A stretch of 64,000 nt of DNA. It comes from Rahnella bonaserana. GTDB taxonomy: Bacteria; Pseudomonadota; Gammaproteobacteria; Enterobacterales; Enterobacteriaceae. How positions within the stretch are numbered: the stretch's first letter is position 1; each line of letters opens with the position of its first letter. The notes beneath the pieces are model-generated. The model searched no databases, was not told the origin of the DNA, and was given only the letters and a program-made list of their open reading frames with translations. The position numbers and the translations under genes are program-made. Location of the stretch: contig NZ_JAFMOW010000047.1 of assembly GCF_019049675.1 (NCBI RefSeq), positions 1-64,000 on the forward strand, read 5' to 3'. This document shows positions 47,378 to 57,641 of this stretch, one piece after another.

Positions 47378-48658
47378 TTAACGTAGCAAAAACTCAACAG
47401 CATCCACATCCATCACTGCGACATTTTTCAGCCTGGCGACATCCTGACGCTCAATAAAATAGTTATCGATAAAAAGACTCTTCTCAGGAATATAAAATGA
47501 CTTCTTATCTGTACTTTCTGTTAAATGAATAACCTGATCAAATAAAGACTCAGCAATGGCAGACTGACGCAGGGTATCCACAGGATCGCTGATATGCCGG
47601 GTAATCAGGTGAAGTTTTTTACCCTGTGCTTTGCACTGATAAAGTAATGCCATCACAGCCGGAACGGCATGACCGTTAATGATGAGCGTATCGTCGAGAT
47701 CAATAAAAACATGTTCAACAGGGAAATTGATACGGCTGACGGTTTTAACCGATCTGTCTACCAGAGTAATATGTTCACTGGCGAGCGGCGTTATACTGCG
47801 CTCCAGAAAATCATGCAGCGTCATCAGAGGTAAATTAATGCCGCGCGCGCGCTGGAAAACCATTGTGCCTGCGATACGGCAAGATATTTCCAGCAATTTC
47901 CATTTGCCATATTTATCTTTTTTTAACTGAACAAACCACGGACCACGAAATACCAGCCGGGAGTTTATCGTGGTGATGATGTCCATGATTTCATCATCCG
48001 GGTTCTGTTTTTGCGAACGCATACTGATACCGGCACGTACTCGTTCCCGGCTGCGTGGCCCTGCCCAGATGAGCTGCCTGTTTCGGTCAGTGAAGCAATC
48101 AACTGTGATTTCTTCACCGGGCAGATACTCCACCACCAGTGGCTGAGGAACGTTCTTAATGACCTGAAGTAACTGAGCTTCATCATCGATCCTCTGAACA
48201 TCCCTTCCCCCCTGCCCGCAATCCGGTTTAATCAGCACCGGCCATTCAGCCACGGGATATTCCGGGTGATAACAGACGGGCACCCAGCGACAATCATGAA
48301 AAAGCGCATAAGTTTCGCTTTTATAACGGGTAATTTGTGCAGTTGCTGGATTGCCATTTACCAGATAAAACCCCTGCCGCTGCGCCAGTAGCGCGAGTTT
48401 TACGGCTACACTGTCATGGGTAGCAAAAACAATATCTGTCCGGCTCTCTTCTAACAGGGCCAGAAAAGCCTCGTCAAAACTTTCGTCATCAATCAGCGGC
48501 AAACCGCCGCGGTAATTTTCGAACCTGAACTCACCATGATCGCTGACACCTGATGCCCCCACCAGCTGATTAACATGCACGGAATACCGGAGTGCCTGAT
48601 ATATTTCACCCGCATTTTCCGAGCCGCAGGGGAAGACTAAAACGTTTAATTTTTTCAT
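47378..48658 (-). CDS. ATP-grasp ligase fused to a HAD phosphatase domain
   Basis: A 426-residue fusion. Residues about 1-310 have an ATP-grasp fold (PVLIKPDCGQGGRDVQ, LVVEYLPGEEITVDCF, LLEISCRIAGTMV) and would link a carboxylate to an amine or thiol using ATP. Residues about 313-426 form a HAD domain with motif I FIDLDDTLIIN and a distal SLFIDNYF. Such a fusion could form and then dephosphorylate or process an acyl-phosphate product. I know no single characterised homologue. Lies 18 bp before the FkbM gene. Confidence 0.8.
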   Translation of the reverse strand: MKKLNVLVFPCGSENAGEIYQALRYSVHVNQLVGASGVSDHGEFRFENYRGGLPLIDDESFDEAFLALLEESRTDIVFATHDSVAVKLALLAQRQGFYLVNGNPATAQITRYKSETYALFHDCRWVPVCYHPEYPVAEWPVLIKPDCGQGGRDVQRIDDEAQLLQVIKNVPQPLVVEYLPGEEITVDCFTDRNRQLIWAGPRSRERVRAGISMRSQKQNPDDEIMDIITTINSRLVFRGPWFVQLKKDKYGKWKLLEISCRIAGTMVFQRARGINLPLMTLHDFLERSITPLASEHITLVDRSVKTVSRINFPVEHVFIDLDDTLIINGHAVPAVMALLYQCKAQGKKLHLITRHISDPVDTLRQSAIAESLFDQVIHLTESTDKKSFYIPEKSLFIDNYFIERQDVARLKNVAVMDVDAVEFLLR

Positions 48659-48671
48659 TTAAGTTTTTAAT

Positions 48672-49661
48672 TTAAACACCAGCAGACGGATTAAGAAAAT
48701 AAGCGACTTTCTCAACAATGAATTCCATTTCCGCAATGCCATATCTTTGATCGACAGGCAAAGGGATCAGATGGTTAATAAAATTGCTCTCAATGCCTGA
48801 TGGCATCACTCTGCCGGCTGCATCATGCCAGTACGCCGGGGTGTAAATACGTTCATTATTTAAGAACTGACGCAGGCCGGATGTTCTGTTCAAAAAGGGA
48901 TAGCAAAGAGCCCCGTCGGCAGCAGCGTTATCAAAGGCAGCCTCGTTAAAGCGCCCGAGGTGCTGATGCAGGAAGCGGAAGTTTTCGTTCCTCGCCACTT
49001 TGCATTGCTGATAATCAATCGTTTTTAACAGTGTTTCCGTCAGCTGAGACATTGCAGACGGCGTTTCTGTAAACGTTTCTTCTGCCTGCTGATAGGCGGC
49101 AAAACCAGATTCCGCGTTCTCTGCCAGTCTGCGCAGCAAATGCGCCGAACGGTTTAGTGAAACCAGCGGGTCGGTTTGCGGCACATCCACCGGCAATGAC
49201 GTTGCCAGCAGGCCACCGTCAGGAACACCGAAGAACTTTCTCGCAGAATACAGCGTTGCCAGACAATCACCCGGCGGGGAATAAAAGGCCTGGGAATGAT
49301 CAAGAATCAGCTGACGGGGATTAAACCGGGCGAGCAGTTTTTGCCTCTGAACCTCACATAACCCGAAATAATTGACCCACAGTACCCATTCATTCTGCGC
49401 AGGAACCACTTCAGAGCCCGGCATTAACTGGCTATCCAGCGAATAATATTTCACCGGGATCTGCAATGTTTCCAGGGGTGAAAGCATCGCATCACAGATA
49501 TAGCGCGGCACCCAAACAGCATCGGGTTTTCCTGACATCAGTAATGCGTAAAAAGCGCCACGGGCAGATGAAAATAACGCTAAATTCGGATAAAAATGCC
49601 CCTGCAAGCAGGGAAGCTCAAGGGGGAAATATCCCCCGATAGCGTCTGAGAATTTAGTCAT
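48672..49661 (-). CDS. DegT-like PLP-fold protein (second aminotransferase-type)
   Basis: A 329-residue protein of DegT-like PLP fold with the likely Schiff-base lysine in LYSARKFFGVPDGGLL (residue about 142) and an LDHSQAFYSPP segment. It is shorter and more divergent than the aminotransferase at 44427, so transaminase activity on a sugar is plausible but not certain. The ATG at 49661 overlaps the upstream giant gene by eight bases. Confidence 0.75.
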   Translation of the reverse strand: MTKFSDAIGGYFPLELPCLQGHFYPNLALFSSARGAFYALLMSGKPDAVWVPRYICDAMLSPLETLQIPVKYYSLDSQLMPGSEVVPAQNEWVLWVNYFGLCEVQRQKLLARFNPRQLILDHSQAFYSPPGDCLATLYSARKFFGVPDGGLLATSLPVDVPQTDPLVSLNRSAHLLRRLAENAESGFAAYQQAEETFTETPSAMSQLTETLLKTIDYQQCKVARNENFRFLHQHLGRFNEAAFDNAAADGALCYPFLNRTSGLRQFLNNERIYTPAYWHDAAGRVMPSGIESNFINHLIPLPVDQRYGIAEMEFIVEKVAYFLNPSAGV

Positions 49662-52600
49662 CAGCAAGGACTATGGCTTGTGCGGGCAACCCTTGCTTGT
49701 GCAAACTCCAGGCCTGTTCGAGAACTTTTTCAAAGTAGAATGCGCGGTGGCTGACTCTTTTTTCTCTTTCCAAAATACGTTCACGAAGGGACAGGCGCAC
49801 ATTGTTCAGATGCTCAAGCTGCTCATTAAGCGCGACGGCTTTCGCCACGTATTCATCCGCTGAACTCGCGACAAACTCCTCAAGACCCAGGAATTTCATC
49901 GCTGCGCCGGCCTGACGTGAAACGACGCTATCCCCTTCCAGGGTCAGTGAAGGGATCCCCATCCAGGAAGCATGATTGGTGGTTGTACCGCCGGTGTAAG
50001 GGAAAGTATCGAGAATAATATCCACTTCGCCATGCATGTGCAGATACGGGCCAAATCCGCACTTCAGGCGTGCAATAATTTGTTCCCTGCGGACTCCCCG
50101 GCTTTCAAACTCCAGCATGTATTTCTCAATCATTTCCTCATCGCTCATTGAAGCGAAAAGTAATCTGGCATCAGGAAGCCGAGTTAATATTCTTGCCCAG
50201 GCATCAAGCACAGCAGCAGTAATTTTTTGCGGACGGTTAAACGTGGCAAACGTGATATACCCATTTTTGAGCGCAGGAAGGGTATTAATATCTATATTGT
50301 AATCCGCAGGCTCGAATTGCTTCGCCGCAGGTAAATAAGCCAGTTTCTCGGTAAAGTGACTGTCTAATACCCCCGGCGCGGCAAAATTGCTATCAATAAG
50401 ATAGTAGTCCATCTCTTTTACGCCGGTAGTCCCGGGATATCCTATCCACGACATTTGAACCGGGGCCGGTTTCAGACCAAAAACAGGTAAACGGTTGTAG
50501 GCCGTGTGGCCCGATAAGTCGATCAGGATATCAATGCCATCCGCTGCAATTTTTTCTGCCAGCTCAATATGACTCAGACTTTTAACGTCATTCCATTCTG
50601 AAGATAATGCCGCATAAAGCTGTGTATGGCGGTCATTAGAAGGAGAAACATTATAGCCAATGACGTCAAAGCGGGTTTTATCGATTGAACTGAGCACGGG
50701 ATAGATGAAATTACTCACCGGATGATCCCTGAAGTCACCCGATACAAAACCAATCCGCAGGCGGGGGTTGTCATTCACTGAAACCGGGCGTTCGACCGTT
50801 TTATTTTTCGCCCACGCACTCAGCTTGTGGCCGTACTTCTGGTGTTCGGAAAGGATTTCTTGTGGCGAACACTGATGATCGTGAAGAATGACAAACAGCA
50901 TGTTGCTGTAATTGGCGAAATATCCGAGAGAAGACTCTGACAGTCGCACGCCTTTTTCCAGATACGCTCTGGCTTCACGCATCTGATTACGTTCACTCAG
51001 AACGTTACCTAATTTGAGCAGGTATGCGGCGTTATTACTGTTCATGTCTGCGGCTTTACGTGCGCAGTATTCATATTTCAGGCTGTTACGCAGATCGTTA
51101 TAAACCTTCCCGAGTAAATCCCACGCTTGCGCATTTTTCGGATGATTTCTCAGCAAATGCTGTGCAACTTTTTTAGGATAATGACGATCATTGAGTTTTG
51201 AAAGGCACAATACGATACCGCTGTAAAATTCAAACAAATTCGAATTGATCGACAAACCTTTGGTAAGGCATTTTAATGCCTCATCCACGTTGTTAGCCTG
51301 ATGATAAATAGAGGATATATCACTTAACAGCGTAATACTGTCCGGGTATTTTGCTCTCAGCTCTTCCATTATTTCAAAAGATTCCTGGACATGTCCGGAC
51401 AAATATAAGCCTTTTAGTTTACTCAGAGATTTCTGGTCAACATCATTATCGGTTTTTTTACTGAGGCTTTTATGACCGGCATGTTCCTGACGGAATCCCC
51501 CTTCTTTTGTGCTTGTGGAAAACAGCATTAAGCTTGAAATCCGGCGTCTGGCAATATCCACATCTTGCAATGCCATGACCTGCTGATATAAGCGCAACCA
51601 GGCAATGTCTGAGCCGGTAAGCAGCCCTTTGCTGACCAAATCCATCGCCAGGCTATAACTTTCCTCATCTGAAATACGTAAACCAGATTGAACAAACTCT
51701 GCTTCACTTTTCTTCAGAACAGCCTTTTCACCCCACAGATTCTCTGATTCGATGTAGCCACACTCTGGCCAGACAATGTTGTCAGTCGGGTAAATCAGTT
51801 TAAGATTGCCAAAGCGTGAGTGGTTATAAGGTGAAGGCGTTAAAGACGTATAAATACCCGAAACATTCTCTATGTATAATGCCTGCAGCGTTTTAATCAC
51901 TTTGCCGGCATGCTCTTCAGGCTCTTCGGGCAAACAGGTATTCTTTATAATCTGCTGCGTACTGACACTCAAAGGCCAGCTGTTTCCTATTACGTCAAGG
52001 ATCCGACCCAGCAAATCATTCTCTGAGGTCAGGGATTCTCCCTGCCGGTTATAGAACGTTTTTGCATCAGCTTGTCTTTGATAATTGCCTGCCCAGTGCA
52101 AATTTTCAACTTCACTGAGCTGAACCTGTTTATGAATCACTGACTGATTGTTTTTGGAAATCAGAAGACTAAAGCGAATCTGCCGGTCGACGGCAAAGTC
52201 CAGATATTGCTGGGCTGTGATGTTGTCGAGTAAACCGGTGGCCGTCGCATGTACCGCAGTGACATCTTTCCCGTAATGCTGCGCTATTTCATACTGAGGC
52301 GTCACATCGCCGACGTAGTTAATATTTGATTTTATAATGTCGTGAGTAAAATTAACCAAATAGCGTGCATCATTTTTACTGTAAATATAACGTACAGCCA
52401 GCTCTGTATCCGATAAAGATAATGCTTCAGTGATACGGTCTTTCAGGGCACCGTCAGGATGAGCAATATTCATAAATCCCAGCATCGCTCTTGCTGATGA
52501 TATTTTCTCTTCATCGCTGACTGAATTTTGGGTATGCAGTGCAATGGCTTCACGTAACGTATCAGTGATCTGCGCGCCCGGTAACGTATTCCACTTTACC

Positions 52601-53004
52601 GCGACAATTCCCTGTTCTGTTAAATGTTGCTCACAAAAACTCAGCAATGAATGACGGGTTTCCTCATCCAGCAGGCTGAAAAGTTCCTCAATAATAATAT
52701 AATCAAACTTACCCGGATCGATGGAAAATAAATCCTGTAACCCGAGGCAATATAAATGGGTGTTTTCAATTCCAAAACAGGAAGCCGTCTGTTGCCCCTG
52801 CTTAATAGAATCAGGATCAATATCTATTCCTGCTGACGTACTTAAAGGGTTCGCAACGGCAAAACGAATGAGATGCGCGCCTTCGCCACAACCGATTTCG
52901 AGAACGTTCGCCGTTTTCGGATCAGCGCCTTTTACGCCGTACATTGCCGCAGAGGTATAAATTCCGGCAGGAGAAAAGTGATGAGATGAATACAAATCTT
53001 TCAA
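49654..53004 (-). CDS. Methyltransferase-TPR-OGT fusion (SPINDLY-like glycosyltransferase)
   Basis: A 1116-residue cytosolic fusion. Residues 1-180: class I SAM methyltransferase (motif I VLEIGCGEGAH, 34-44). Residues about 215-480: a region resembling the methyltransferase regulatory domain of bacterial protein lysine methyltransferases. Residues about 535-720: TPR repeats (SLSKLKGLYLSGHVQ, AWDLLGKVYNDL, YLLKLGNVLSERNQM). Residues about 745-1100: glycosyltransferase family 41 (O-GlcNAc transferase) with RIGFVSGDFRDHPVSNF, MSWIGYPGTTG and LDTFPYTGGTTTNHASWMG. OGT-type enzymes add sugars to Ser/Thr of proteins such as flagellin. First gene of the operon. Confidence 0.9.
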   Translation of the reverse strand: MKDLYSSHHFSPAGIYTSAAMYGVKGADPKTANVLEIGCGEGAHLIRFAVANPLSTSAGIDIDPDSIKQGQQTASCFGIENTHLYCLGLQDLFSIDPGKFDYIIIEELFSLLDEETRHSLLSFCEQHLTEQGIVAVKWNTLPGAQITDTLREAIALHTQNSVSDEEKISSARAMLGFMNIAHPDGALKDRITEALSLSDTELAVRYIYSKNDARYLVNFTHDIIKSNINYVGDVTPQYEIAQHYGKDVTAVHATATGLLDNITAQQYLDFAVDRQIRFSLLISKNNQSVIHKQVQLSEVENLHWAGNYQRQADAKTFYNRQGESLTSENDLLGRILDVIGNSWPLSVSTQQIIKNTCLPEEPEEHAGKVIKTLQALYIENVSGIYTSLTPSPYNHSRFGNLKLIYPTDNIVWPECGYIESENLWGEKAVLKKSEAEFVQSGLRISDEESYSLAMDLVSKGLLTGSDIAWLRLYQQVMALQDVDIARRRISSLMLFSTSTKEGGFRQEHAGHKSLSKKTDNDVDQKSLSKLKGLYLSGHVQESFEIMEELRAKYPDSITLLSDISSIYHQANNVDEALKCLTKGLSINSNLFEFYSGIVLCLSKLNDRHYPKKVAQHLLRNHPKNAQAWDLLGKVYNDLRNSLKYEYCARKAADMNSNNAAYLLKLGNVLSERNQMREARAYLEKGVRLSESSLGYFANYSNMLFVILHDHQCSPQEILSEHQKYGHKLSAWAKNKTVERPVSVNDNPRLRIGFVSGDFRDHPVSNFIYPVLSSIDKTRFDVIGYNVSPSNDRHTQLYAALSSEWNDVKSLSHIELAEKIAADGIDILIDLSGHTAYNRLPVFGLKPAPVQMSWIGYPGTTGVKEMDYYLIDSNFAAPGVLDSHFTEKLAYLPAAKQFEPADYNIDINTLPALKNGYITFATFNRPQKITAAVLDAWARILTRLPDARLLFASMSDEEMIEKYMLEFESRGVRREQIIARLKCGFGPYLHMHGEVDIILDTFPYTGGTTTNHASWMGIPSLTLEGDSVVSRQAGAAMKFLGLEEFVASSADEYVAKAVALNEQLEHLNNVRLSLRERILEREKRVSHRAFYFEKVLEQAWSLHKQGLPAQAIVLADD

Positions 53005-53181
53005 AATATAAATCCTGTTATCTCAAATTTGTTTTAGTTATCTGTAAGCAAAGCTACCGCACGACTCGCGCAATGCAGCCTTATTTTTTACACAGTAATA
53101 ATATGGGGGTATTTTATCATCAGAAGCCGGGAGTCCATTGTTTGAAAAGATGACAACTTAACAACCAAATAGCGTTATCAG

Positions 53182-53208
53182 ATAAAAAAAAAGAGGCGTG
53201 TTCGCCTC
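53182..53208 (-). terminator. Terminator of the chemoreceptor gene
   Basis: An 8-bp stem AAGAGGCG/CGCCTCTT with TGTT loop, followed on the minus strand by a nine-T tail. The giant fusion gene starts about 180 bp further on, with no clear promoter hexamers seen in the gap 53005-53181. Confidence 0.9.
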
Positions 53209-53238
53209 TTCCGGTAATAACGTGAGTCATCAAATTAA

Positions 53239-54915
53239 TTAAAATTCGGTCCAGGCACCTTCAGTCGTGCTGACGTCTTTTTTAAATGCAATTTCTTTCG
53301 GTTGGGTGGTTTTCTTAATCCGGCCTGACTGACGGACAGCTTCCCCGTGAGTGGACTCCTGCGTCACAGGCTGTGCAGCATTATCGGTTTTTTCCACCCG
53401 GAAGAAGGAGACAATATCAAACAGATGCCGGGCATTATTATTTAAGTTTTGAGTAATCACGGATGACTCTTCCACCATTGCCGCATTCTGCTGAGTGGCT
53501 AAATCCATTTCATTCACCGCCATTGCTATCTGGGCAACACCCGTACTTTGTTCTTCAGAAGCCTGGGTTATTTCCTGCATGATATTGCTGACGTGGGTGA
53601 CTGATGTGACAATCTCATGCATCGTTTTACCGGCATCTTCTATCAGGCGCGCACCGTCATCGACGTTTTTAACAGACTCATTGATCAGCAGATTAATTTC
53701 TTTTGCCGCATCGGCACTGCGGGCGGCAAGATTGCGAACCTCACTGGCGACAACGGAGAAACCGCGTCCCTGCTCACCGGCACGTGCGGCTTCAACAGCG
53801 GCATTCAGTGCCAGAATATTCGTCTGATTGGCGATGCCATCAATCACGCCGTTGATTTCAGAAATTTTTCGCGCACTTTTGGAAATCTTATCCATGGTGG
53901 AAACCACGTTGGCCATCACCGAAGATCCGTTATCCGCAGTGTTACGCGCCTGCTGAGACAACAGATTTGCCTGACGTGCATTTTCAGCATTGTTAGACAC
54001 GGTGGTTTTAATTTCTTCCATGCTCGCTGCGGTCTGTTGCAGTGCGCTGGCTTGTTCTTCGGTTCGGGAAGCCAGATCATGGTTACCGGTGTCGATTTCA
54101 GAAGCATCGGTTCGGATGTTATCCGACGTATAGCGGACGGAAGTAATAATCCCGCTCAGTGAGCCTTTCATGTTCTGCAGCGATTCCAGCATCACACCAA
54201 TTTCGTTGCGAGCCCCTGTTTCAAACTCATGGAACAATTCGCCGGAGCTGATTTTATCCAGCATGGATGACGCAGTTTGCAGACGATTGAACACAAATCG
54301 TTTGATAAGAATAAATGACAGACATGAGATACAGATGGTCACCGCCAGAAGAAGCCCCGAGATGATCAGGAACGCCAGACGGTCTGCGGAAAATTTGTTG
54401 GTAATATTATTTTCTACCTCAACGCTATAATTTGCGTATTCCTGTACGGCGTCATCCAGCGCATTCTCCAGCTTACCGTTATCGAAGCCAGTATTGTTGT
54501 TAGCTTCGAGAGAACGCATATTATTGGTGTAACTTTCAATTAATGCGTTGAATTTATTATAAACATTGGTTGCATAAACCTCACCTTCCTTATTGTTTTC
54601 AGCGGAACGTTGAAAATTACTGGCATGGCGCTGTGCATTTTTAATCCCTTCAGAAATTACTGCTGCTTTTTCTGCGAGGAACTCATGGGAAGCATTCGGG
54701 TCATTGTACACATAGTTAATATCCCCGCGGACAGAGCCAAGAAATGCACTCATGCGGCGTAGCTCTCTGATATTTTGAGTCAGAACTTTCATTTCATTGA
54801 AAGAATCACCGGCTTGTGACATGGATTTAAATGAAAAAGCCGAGGTGACCAACAGAATAAAACAAAGCAGAAATAAAATAGTCTTAATCAGGGTCGATAT
54901 TTTGAAGGATGCCAT
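53239..54915 (-). CDS. Methyl-accepting chemotaxis protein
   Basis: A 558-residue transmembrane chemoreceptor: N-terminal membrane segment (about 10-30), periplasmic four-helix domain (about 31-190), second membrane segment (about 190-212), HAMP, and cytoplasmic methylation helices with the signalling tip [22 protein letters not shown] and [10 protein letters not shown]. The C-terminus AWTEF fits xWxxF, the CheR/CheB tether. The ligand is unknown. It follows fliR by 34 bp on the same strand, so it may be in the flagellar transcript. Confidence 0.95.
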   Translation of the reverse strand: MASFKISTLIKTILFLLCFILLVTSAFSFKSMSQAGDSFNEMKVLTQNIRELRRMSAFLGSVRGDINYVYNDPNASHEFLAEKAAVISEGIKNAQRHASNFQRSAENNKEGEVYATNVYNKFNALIESYTNNMRSLEANNNTGFDNGKLENALDDAVQEYANYSVEVENNITNKFSADRLAFLIISGLLLAVTICISCLSFILIKRFVFNRLQTASSMLDKISSGELFHEFETGARNEIGVMLESLQNMKGSLSGIITSVRYTSDNIRTDASEIDTGNHDLASRTEEQASALQQTAASMEEIKTTVSNNAENARQANLLSQQARNTADNGSSVMANVVSTMDKISKSARKISEINGVIDGIANQTNILALNAAVEAARAGEQGRGFSVVASEVRNLAARSADAAKEINLLINESVKNVDDGARLIEDAGKTMHEIVTSVTHVSNIMQEITQASEEQSTGVAQIAMAVNEMDLATQQNAAMVEESSVITQNLNNNARHLFDIVSFFRVEKTDNAAQPVTQESTHGEAVRQSGRIKKTTQPKEIAFKKDVSTTEGAWTEF

Positions 54916-54949
54916 TAAAGCCTCTGCAATAATCTACTATATTAAAAAG

Positions 54950-55729
54950 TCAGGTCAACAGAAGGATTATTTTTGTCAGGTGCTCAAAAATATCTTCCAT
55001 CATATTTTCAAAAAACGGCGCAAGGGTATACATGATCATCGACATCGCTATCATGCCGATACTCAGCGTCAGCGGAAAACCGACGACAAAGATGGAAAGC
55101 TGAGGCGTCAGGCGGTTAAGCAGCCCCAGCGTCAAATTCAGTGTCAGAAGCAGAGTGATAATGGGCAGTCCCAGCATCAGCCCGCATTTAAAGACCATTC
55201 CGGCGGTGTAAGTAATCGCTAACAAACCATCTGCATTGATCGGCGTTGCGCTCACAGGCAGTAATACAAAACTGTCCGCCAGAATATTAAGCATCCATAA
55301 ATGACCATTAAAGGTCAGAAACAGCAACGTCACGAGCAGATTCAGGATGCGGGAAATCACCGGCATATTTCCCCCGGCGGCGGGGTCAAAGAATGTGGCA
55401 AACGATAATCCCATTTGCAAACCGATAATCTCCCCGGCATTGCGCACGGCCACAAAAATAAACTGTACCGTCAGCCCTATGGCAGCACCGATAATGAATT
55501 GTTGCGCGCCCACCCATAATCCGGCGAAAGAAAAAATTTCTATATGTGTGTTAGGCTGATGCTGTCCAATCAGTAATGAGATAATTATCGCCAGACCTAT
55601 TTTGGCTTTCTTCCCGATGCCCTGTTCATTAAAAATTGGCGCGGTCGTGAATAAAGCCAGTACCCGCAGCATTGGCCAGAAATACTGGTTCATGACGGCA
55701 TATAAGCTGGCAACGGACAATGTAAGCAT
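54950..55729 (-). CDS. fliR: Flagellar export apparatus protein FliR
   Basis: Core of the flagellar type III export gate, 259 residues with six or so membrane helices. Conserved NEQGIGKKAKIGLAIIISLLI, and the C-terminal TLSIGMIAMSMIMYTLAPFFENM. Follows fliQ by two bases. Confidence 0.95.
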   Translation of the reverse strand: MLTLSVASLYAVMNQYFWPMLRVLALFTTAPIFNEQGIGKKAKIGLAIIISLLIGQHQPNTHIEIFSFAGLWVGAQQFIIGAAIGLTVQFIFVAVRNAGEIIGLQMGLSFATFFDPAAGGNMPVISRILNLLVTLLFLTFNGHLWMLNILADSFVLLPVSATPINADGLLAITYTAGMVFKCGLMLGLPIITLLLTLNLTLGLLNRLTPQLSIFVVGFPLTLSIGMIAMSMIMYTLAPFFENMMEDIFEHLTKIILLLT

Positions 55730-55731
55730 AA

Positions 55732-56001
55732 CTATCCGATGACGTACGGCAAATTAGTGAAAAGCGTGCGCATATAATCCAGAAACAGATTTAGCATCCA
55801 CGGGCCCATCAGAATACCGACAGTCACGATCATCAGGATTTTGGGAATAAATGATAATGTCATTTCATTAATTTGCGTGGATGCCTGAAATATACTGACC
55901 AGCAACCCGGTAAACAATGCGGCAAATAACAAAGGTGCCGCAATCATCAACCCGACTTTCATGGCCTGGAATCCCATCGCCATTACACTTTCCGGTGTCA
56001 T
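55732..56001 (-). CDS. fliQ: Flagellar export apparatus protein FliQ
   Basis: An 89-residue protein with two membrane helices (about 16-38 and 55-75), matching the family length and MTPESVMAMGFQAMKV start. Four copies join FliP and FliR in the export gate. Separated from fliP by a 57-bp AT-rich spacer with micro-repeats. Confidence 0.95.
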   Translation of the reverse strand: MTPESVMAMGFQAMKVGLMIAAPLLFAALFTGLLVSIFQASTQINEMTLSFIPKILMIVTVGILMGPWMLNLFLDYMRTLFTNLPYVIG

Positions 56002-56058
56002 TTTCCATCCTGTTTAACTTTTTAACTGTTTAACTATTCACTGCTTACTGTTCACTGC

Positions 56059-56832
56059 TTAACTAAAGAAACTTTGTGCCAGTGAGCCCATCAGTAATTG
56101 CCAGCCATCCACCAGAACAAACAGCATCAGTTTGAAAGGCAACGAAATGGTCGCAGGGGGAACCATCATCATGCCCAGCGCCATCAGTACGCTGGCGACC
56201 ACCAGATCGATAATCAGGAACGGAATGAAAACGGTGAAGCCAATCTGGAATCCGGTTTTCAGTTCACTGGTCACGAAAGCGGGCAGTAAAATGCGCAGTG
56301 GCACTTCTTCCTTACTCTGGAAGTTTTCTTCTTTGGCCATACGCGTATACAGCGCCAGATCGGTTTCACGGGTTTGTTCGAGCATGAAAGTGCGCAGTGG
56401 CTGAACGCCTCGTTCCAGCGCCGTTTCCATGCTGATTTTATCTTCCGATAAAGGTTGCCAGGCGTCTTTGTAGATCTGATTAAAGACCGGAGACATAACA
56501 TAAAACGTCAGGAACAGCGCCAGCCCCAGTAAGACCTGATTGGGCGGCGTAGAGGGGGTACCGAGTGCATTGCGCAATAGCCCTAAAACGATGATCACCC
56601 GGGTAAAACCGGTCATCATCAGCAGGATTGCTGGCAGGAAAGTGAGTGAGGTCAGCAGCACCAGCGTCTGCACCGGCAGTGACCAGTTTTCACCATCGGC
56701 TGAACGGGTCAGCATCACATCGCCGTTCGCGGCGAAAACATCCCGGGCAGGTAACATCAGCCCGACAATCATTAAAAGAAACAGTCCCGAAGGCAGCCAC
56801 CGGCGGGAATGATGACGCGAAAATAAAGTCAT
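56059..56832 (-). CDS. fliP: Flagellar export apparatus protein FliP
   Basis: A 257-residue gate protein with cleavable signal peptide ([25 protein letters not shown]) and four membrane helices; family signatures [22 protein letters not shown] and [17 protein letters not shown] are present. Overlaps fliO by four bases (ATGA). Confidence 0.96.
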   Translation of the reverse strand: MTLFSRHHSRRWLPSGLFLLMIVGLMLPARDVFAANGDVMLTRSADGENWSLPVQTLVLLTSLTFLPAILLMMTGFTRVIIVLGLLRNALGTPSTPPNQVLLGLALFLTFYVMSPVFNQIYKDAWQPLSEDKISMETALERGVQPLRTFMLEQTRETDLALYTRMAKEENFQSKEEVPLRILLPAFVTSELKTGFQIGFTVFIPFLIIDLVVASVLMALGMMMVPPATISLPFKLMLFVLVDGWQLLMGSLAQSFFS

Positions 56833-57245
56833 CCCGCTGGCTCCGTTTTACGTTTTTTTAGCAGATTCATCAGCGTGGACTGGAAATCGCCAGACGCTGA
56901 TACCTCCTGTGCGGCCCCTTCATCCGGCGGCTTATCAAAAGTGGCAAGACAACTGATCTGAGCCGGCGTTACGCCAAGCAAGACTCTTTTATCATTCATA
57001 TCAATGACCACTACGCGCTCGCGCTGCCCCAGTGAATGACTGGCCACCACAGAAAGTATCTGATTGCTTTTAGGAAGATTGCGGGCAAACCCTGAACGGC
57101 GTGCAAGCCAGGCGAATGCAGCGATAATCATCAGTATCAGCACCAGGGCACCGCCAACGTTCACCAGGATTGAACCGGGCATGGCCGTATCAACAGTCGA
57201 AGGAAGGTTCTGAGTGTGGGGCTGCGGGGTCGTCTGCATCATCAT
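56829..57245 (-). CDS. fliO: Flagellar protein FliO
   Basis: A 138-residue single-pass protein (membrane segment about 26-48, followed by WLARRSGF) that helps FliP assemble. The conserved [22 protein letters not shown] is visible. It overlaps fliN by one base (TAATG); three ATG codons in a row leave the exact start open by up to two residues. Confidence 0.92.
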   Translation of the reverse strand: MMMQTTPQPHTQNLPSTVDTAMPGSILVNVGGALVLILMIIAAFAWLARRSGFARNLPKSNQILSVVASHSLGQRERVVVIDMNDKRVLLGVTPAQISCLATFDKPPDEGAAQEVSASGDFQSTLMNLLKKRKTEPAG

Positions 57246-57634
57246 TACCTGCTCAGGCGATACATCCGCTCTGAAGGCGTAATAATGTCGGTAATGCGTA
57301 CGCCGAATTTATCGGAAACCACCACCACTTCACCCTGAGCAATCAGATAACCATTAATCAGAATATCCAGAGGCTCACCCGCCAGACCTTCCAGAGAAAC
57401 AACCGATCCCTGACTCAGACGTAATAATTCCTTGATCGTCATTTTCGTCCGGCCTAATTCCACGGTCATTTTGACCGGAATATCGAGGATCAGATTGAGA
57501 TCCTCTGAAAAATTTGTCACCTGTACCTCTTTCGCGGAGGAGTTATCAGCGGCTTGTTGTTCACTCATCGCATCACCCCAAAGATCATCGATGGATTCTT
57601 TATCAGAACCGCCCGAAGTTGTAGTGTCAGTCAT
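57245..57634 (-). CDS. fliN: Flagellar motor switch protein FliN
   Basis: A 129-residue C-ring protein (SpoA fold), with LILDIPVKMTVELGRTKMTI and VVVVSDKFGVRITDII. With FliM and FliG it forms the switch complex and a docking site for FliH. Starts seven bases after fliM. Confidence 0.96.
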   Translation of the reverse strand: MTDTTTSGGSDKESIDDLWGDAMSEQQAADNSSAKEVQVTNFSEDLNLILDIPVKMTVELGRTKMTIKELLRLSQGSVVSLEGLAGEPLDILINGYLIAQGEVVVVSDKFGVRITDIITPSERMYRLSR

Positions 57635-57641
57635 TGGGGAA

